A stretch of DNA of 9,279 nucleotides from Cycloclasticus sp. (lineage in GTDB: Bacteria > Pseudomonadota > Gammaproteobacteria > Methylococcales > Cycloclasticaceae). Within the stretch, counting starts at the first letter, position 1; every line of letters begins with the position of its first letter. The position numbers were made by a program, and so were the translations under genes. Below, in pieces: positions 8,239 to 9,279 of the stretch. The notes below the pieces were generated by a model, which ran no database searches, was not told where the DNA came from, and was given only the letters and a program-made list of their open reading frames with translations. The DNA is taken from positions 1-9,279 of the forward strand of contig JAHRWG010000313.1 in the NCBI GenBank assembly GCA_019090295.1, in the 5' to 3' direction.

Positions 8239-8277
8239 GATCAAAGAGGGGATAAAGGAGTCAGCCAGCTTGATTTC
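8239..8277 (+). repeat. Left copy of an imperfect direct repeat flanking a decayed small ORF
   Basis: GATCAAAGAGGGG (8239-8251) and CTTGATTTC (8269-8277) recur as GACCAAGAGGGG and CTTGATTTC at 8495-8522, in the same order and orientation but with a spacer about 10 bp shorter. The stretch 8223-8262 is also rich in GGTCA/GGATCA/GAGGGG-like words. It loosely resembles the G-rich repeats seen near IS200-like or REP-associated transposases, which is an impression only. No transposase is present. Confidence 0.3.
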
Positions 8278-8297
8278 AGGCATATATATTACTATAC

Positions 8298-8489
8298 ATG
8301 TCCACGATGAATATCGAAATATATGCTGCTTTGATTGATGCTGGCTAAAGTGAAGAAAAAGCAAAGGCTGCCGCAATATCGGTAACCGATTATGAAAAGG
8401 ATATTAATGAGGTTAAGCTAATAAAATGGGGCGTTGGGTTAATTATTGCTGCAGAGATCTTACCCTTGATGAAAAATTTATTTTCTTAA
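8298..8489 (+). pseudogene. Decayed small membrane-anchored protein ORF with in-frame stop
   Basis: Reading from the ATG at 8298 (or 8307) gives MNIEIYAALIDAG, then a TAA at 8346-8348, then SEEKAKAAA, TDYEKDINEVKLIKWG, a hydrophobic run GVGLIIAAEILPL and the end KNLFS with TAA at 8487-8489. Without the internal stop it would be a protein of about 63 residues: a short helical head with an 'LIDAG-SEEKAKAAA' pattern, then a C-terminal membrane segment. That layout recalls small DUF1640-like coiled-coil or membrane proteins common in gammaproteobacterial accessory DNA, but I cannot name the family with certainty. There is no in-frame ATG, GTG or TTG soon after the stop, so reinitiation is unlikely. 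No Shine-Dalgarno is evident before either start. A sequencing error at one codon is the main alternative to real decay. Confidence 0.5.
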
Positions 8490-8494
8490 AAAGA

Positions 8495-8522
8495 GACCAA
8501 GAGGGGCAAGCATCTTGATTTC
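8495..8522 (+). repeat. Right copy of the imperfect direct repeat
   Basis: GACCAAGAGGGG (8495-8506) and CTTGATTTC (8514-8522) pair with 8239-8277 on the other side of the broken small ORF. The flanking arrangement suggests the ORF arrived or was duplicated as a unit, but the match is short and interrupted, so chance is not excluded. Confidence 0.3.
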
Positions 8523-8650
8523 TATCAACCACAACACTTCCTTCATTGAACTAAAATCCCCCTCTAAATTGTTGTGCTTCGCATACTCAGCACCAACCTA
8601 CCAAAAAAACAAGGACCCACTTTAGGCAATGGTTTTCATTTTTATTGATA

Positions 8651-9240
8651 TTAACCAATATTAATTATATCGAGTGTTGTTTCGTAACGTTGGTGGCAAA
8701 ATAACTCAAATTCTTTCAACGCGCCTTTTTTAGGCCATGCACCCGTTATGTCGCTTAACTGCCCTGCACTTAATTCATAGCTCGCTAATAATTGAATATA
8801 CTCTTGACAGCGCTCGTTAGAAATGACGATTGGTGGTAGCCCTGCATTTAACAATGGAATGTTAGCCAGTAACCGGGCAATACGTCCATTGCCATCCCAG
8901 AATTATTTACAGTCTCCAGAATGGGTGAATGTGAGCGATGGCTACATGGATCATTGCATAGGCGTGTATAGCACTCTTTATATTTTCAAGATGTGAGCTT
9001 GAGTTGATGAAATGAATGACTTCAGACATTAATTTCTTTACATGGCGTGGGTACGCGTATTCAAGGTAGGTTGGCTTGCCACTTAGGTCTCGAATCCTTG
9101 TTCCGTTCGGTTCTACCTTCCTCGCACCAGTTGGTTTGTAAATATCACGAATAATATCCGTTTGTATGCTTCATGGAGTTCATAAATATTGCTTGCGGTA
9201 ACGCCTGTGTTTAACATGCGGTAAAGCAGCTCTATTGCAC
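8651..9240 (-). pseudogene. Fic-domain protein gene, disrupted and truncated at contig end
   Basis: Fic proteins transfer AMP or related groups to target hydroxyls and often occur as toxins or stress enzymes. Reading the minus strand from 9238 in three joined frames gives about 188 residues. Part one is AIELLYRMLNTGVTAS to YKRI. A frame change near 9151-9157 restores IRDIYKPTGARKVEPNGTRI through AYAMIHVAIAHIHPFW. A second change then leads to WDGNGRIARLLANIPLLNAG and on to a stop at 8651-8653. Rejoined, the core reads HPFWDGNGRIAR, a full Fic motif (HPFxxGNGRxxR) with catalytic His at 8925-8927. In the actual DNA a 19-bp insertion inside the motif brings a TAA (8907-8909). The 5' end is cut off by adapter sequence at 9241. 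Real decay is likely, but errors near a contig end are possible for the frame change. Confidence 0.8.
8897..8921 (-). repeat. TTCTGG duplication bracketing a 19-bp insertion in the Fic motif
   Basis: On the minus strand TTCTGG occurs at 8921-8916 and again at 8902-8897, separated by 13 bases. Removing one copy plus the 13 bases (19 bp) restores the reading frame from HPF into WDGNGR. A hexamer repeat at both ends is the footprint expected from slippage or duplication, or from a mis-joined repeat in assembly. Confidence 0.7.
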
Positions 9241-9279
9241 CTGTCTCTTATACACATCTGACGCTGCCGACGAACTCTA
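9241..9279. other. Illumina Nextera adapter contamination at the contig end
   Basis: CTGTCTCTTATACACATCT at 9241-9259 is the 19-bp Tn5 mosaic-end sequence used in Nextera libraries. It is followed at 9260-9273 by GACGCTGCCGACGA, the Read 1 adapter portion in reverse complement. The last six bases, ACTCTA (9274-9279), match from memory the beginning of the reverse complement of Nextera i5 index S516. This is read-through adapter kept in the assembly, not genomic sequence and not a natural Tn5 end, since no transposon genes adjoin it and the adapter-specific part continues past the mosaic end. Genomic sequence stops at 9240. Confidence 0.97.

Noticed and set aside
8270..8298. TTGATT...TATACA promoter-like pair before the small broken ORF
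   Set aside because: Each box matches consensus at only four of six bases, and the -10 overlaps the first ATG, so transcription would start inside the ORF.
8153..8376. Overlapping short open frames on both strands across the pilE end
   Set aside because: They overlap PilE or the decayed ORF in other frames, have no ribosome site and show no recognisable protein features.
8530..8576. CACAACA / TGTTGTG inverted pair
   Set aside because: Only seven bases with a 33-base loop; too weak for a terminator or structured RNA.
8644..8665. A/T-rich inverted repeat at the end of the Fic remnant
   Set aside because: The nine-pair stem has almost no G/C and no following T-run, so it is not a convincing terminator; chance is likely in A/T-rich DNA.
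9241..9259. Tn5/IS50 mosaic end as a sign of a natural transposon
   Set aside because: It continues into the synthetic Nextera Read 1 adapter, and no transposon genes adjoin it.

Overview
The window reads as part of a gammaproteobacterial chromosome. The evidence is a type IVa pilus (T4P) minor-pilin operon in the Pseudomonas-type order fimU-pilV-pilW-pilX-pilY1-pilY2-pilE, with class III prepilin leaders and a PilU-type ATPase just upstream. The DNA is visibly A+T-leaning compared with Pseudomonas, so an aquatic or marine gammaproteobacterium is plausible, but the genus cannot be fixed from this stretch.

Layout. Positions 33-1142 encode PilU, the accessory retraction ATPase. An 82-bp gap follows, then seven tightly packed plus-strand genes (1225-8222): the GspH/FimT-family pilin FimU, PilV, PilW, PilX, the large tip protein PilY1, a small exported PilY2-like protein, and PilE. 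Junctions are 1-4 bp overlaps or gaps of 2-13 bp, so one polycistronic unit is very likely. In this system the minor pilins are thought to form the priming tip complex that PilY1 caps. PilU works at the opposite end, on the cytoplasmic motor that pulls the fibre back.

Downstream of pilE (8223-9240) the character changes to gene debris. There is a small ORF for a membrane-anchored protein broken by an in-frame TAA (8298-8489), flanked by weak G-rich direct repeats. On the minus strand lies a Fic-domain gene remnant (8651-9240) carrying a frameshift and a 19-bp insertion inside its catalytic motif.

The last 39 bases (9241-9279) are not biological. They match the Illumina Nextera transposon-end/Read 1 adapter followed by what looks like the start of an i5 index. 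The contig therefore ends at 9240, and the sequence close to that end should be trusted less.

I did not find an undescribed system. The T4P operon is intact and ordinary in layout. The points worth a second look are an RGD motif and two calcium-type loops in PilY1, a GRxR motif in FimU, the position of pilU beside the minor-pilin operon, the two decayed genes, and the adapter.
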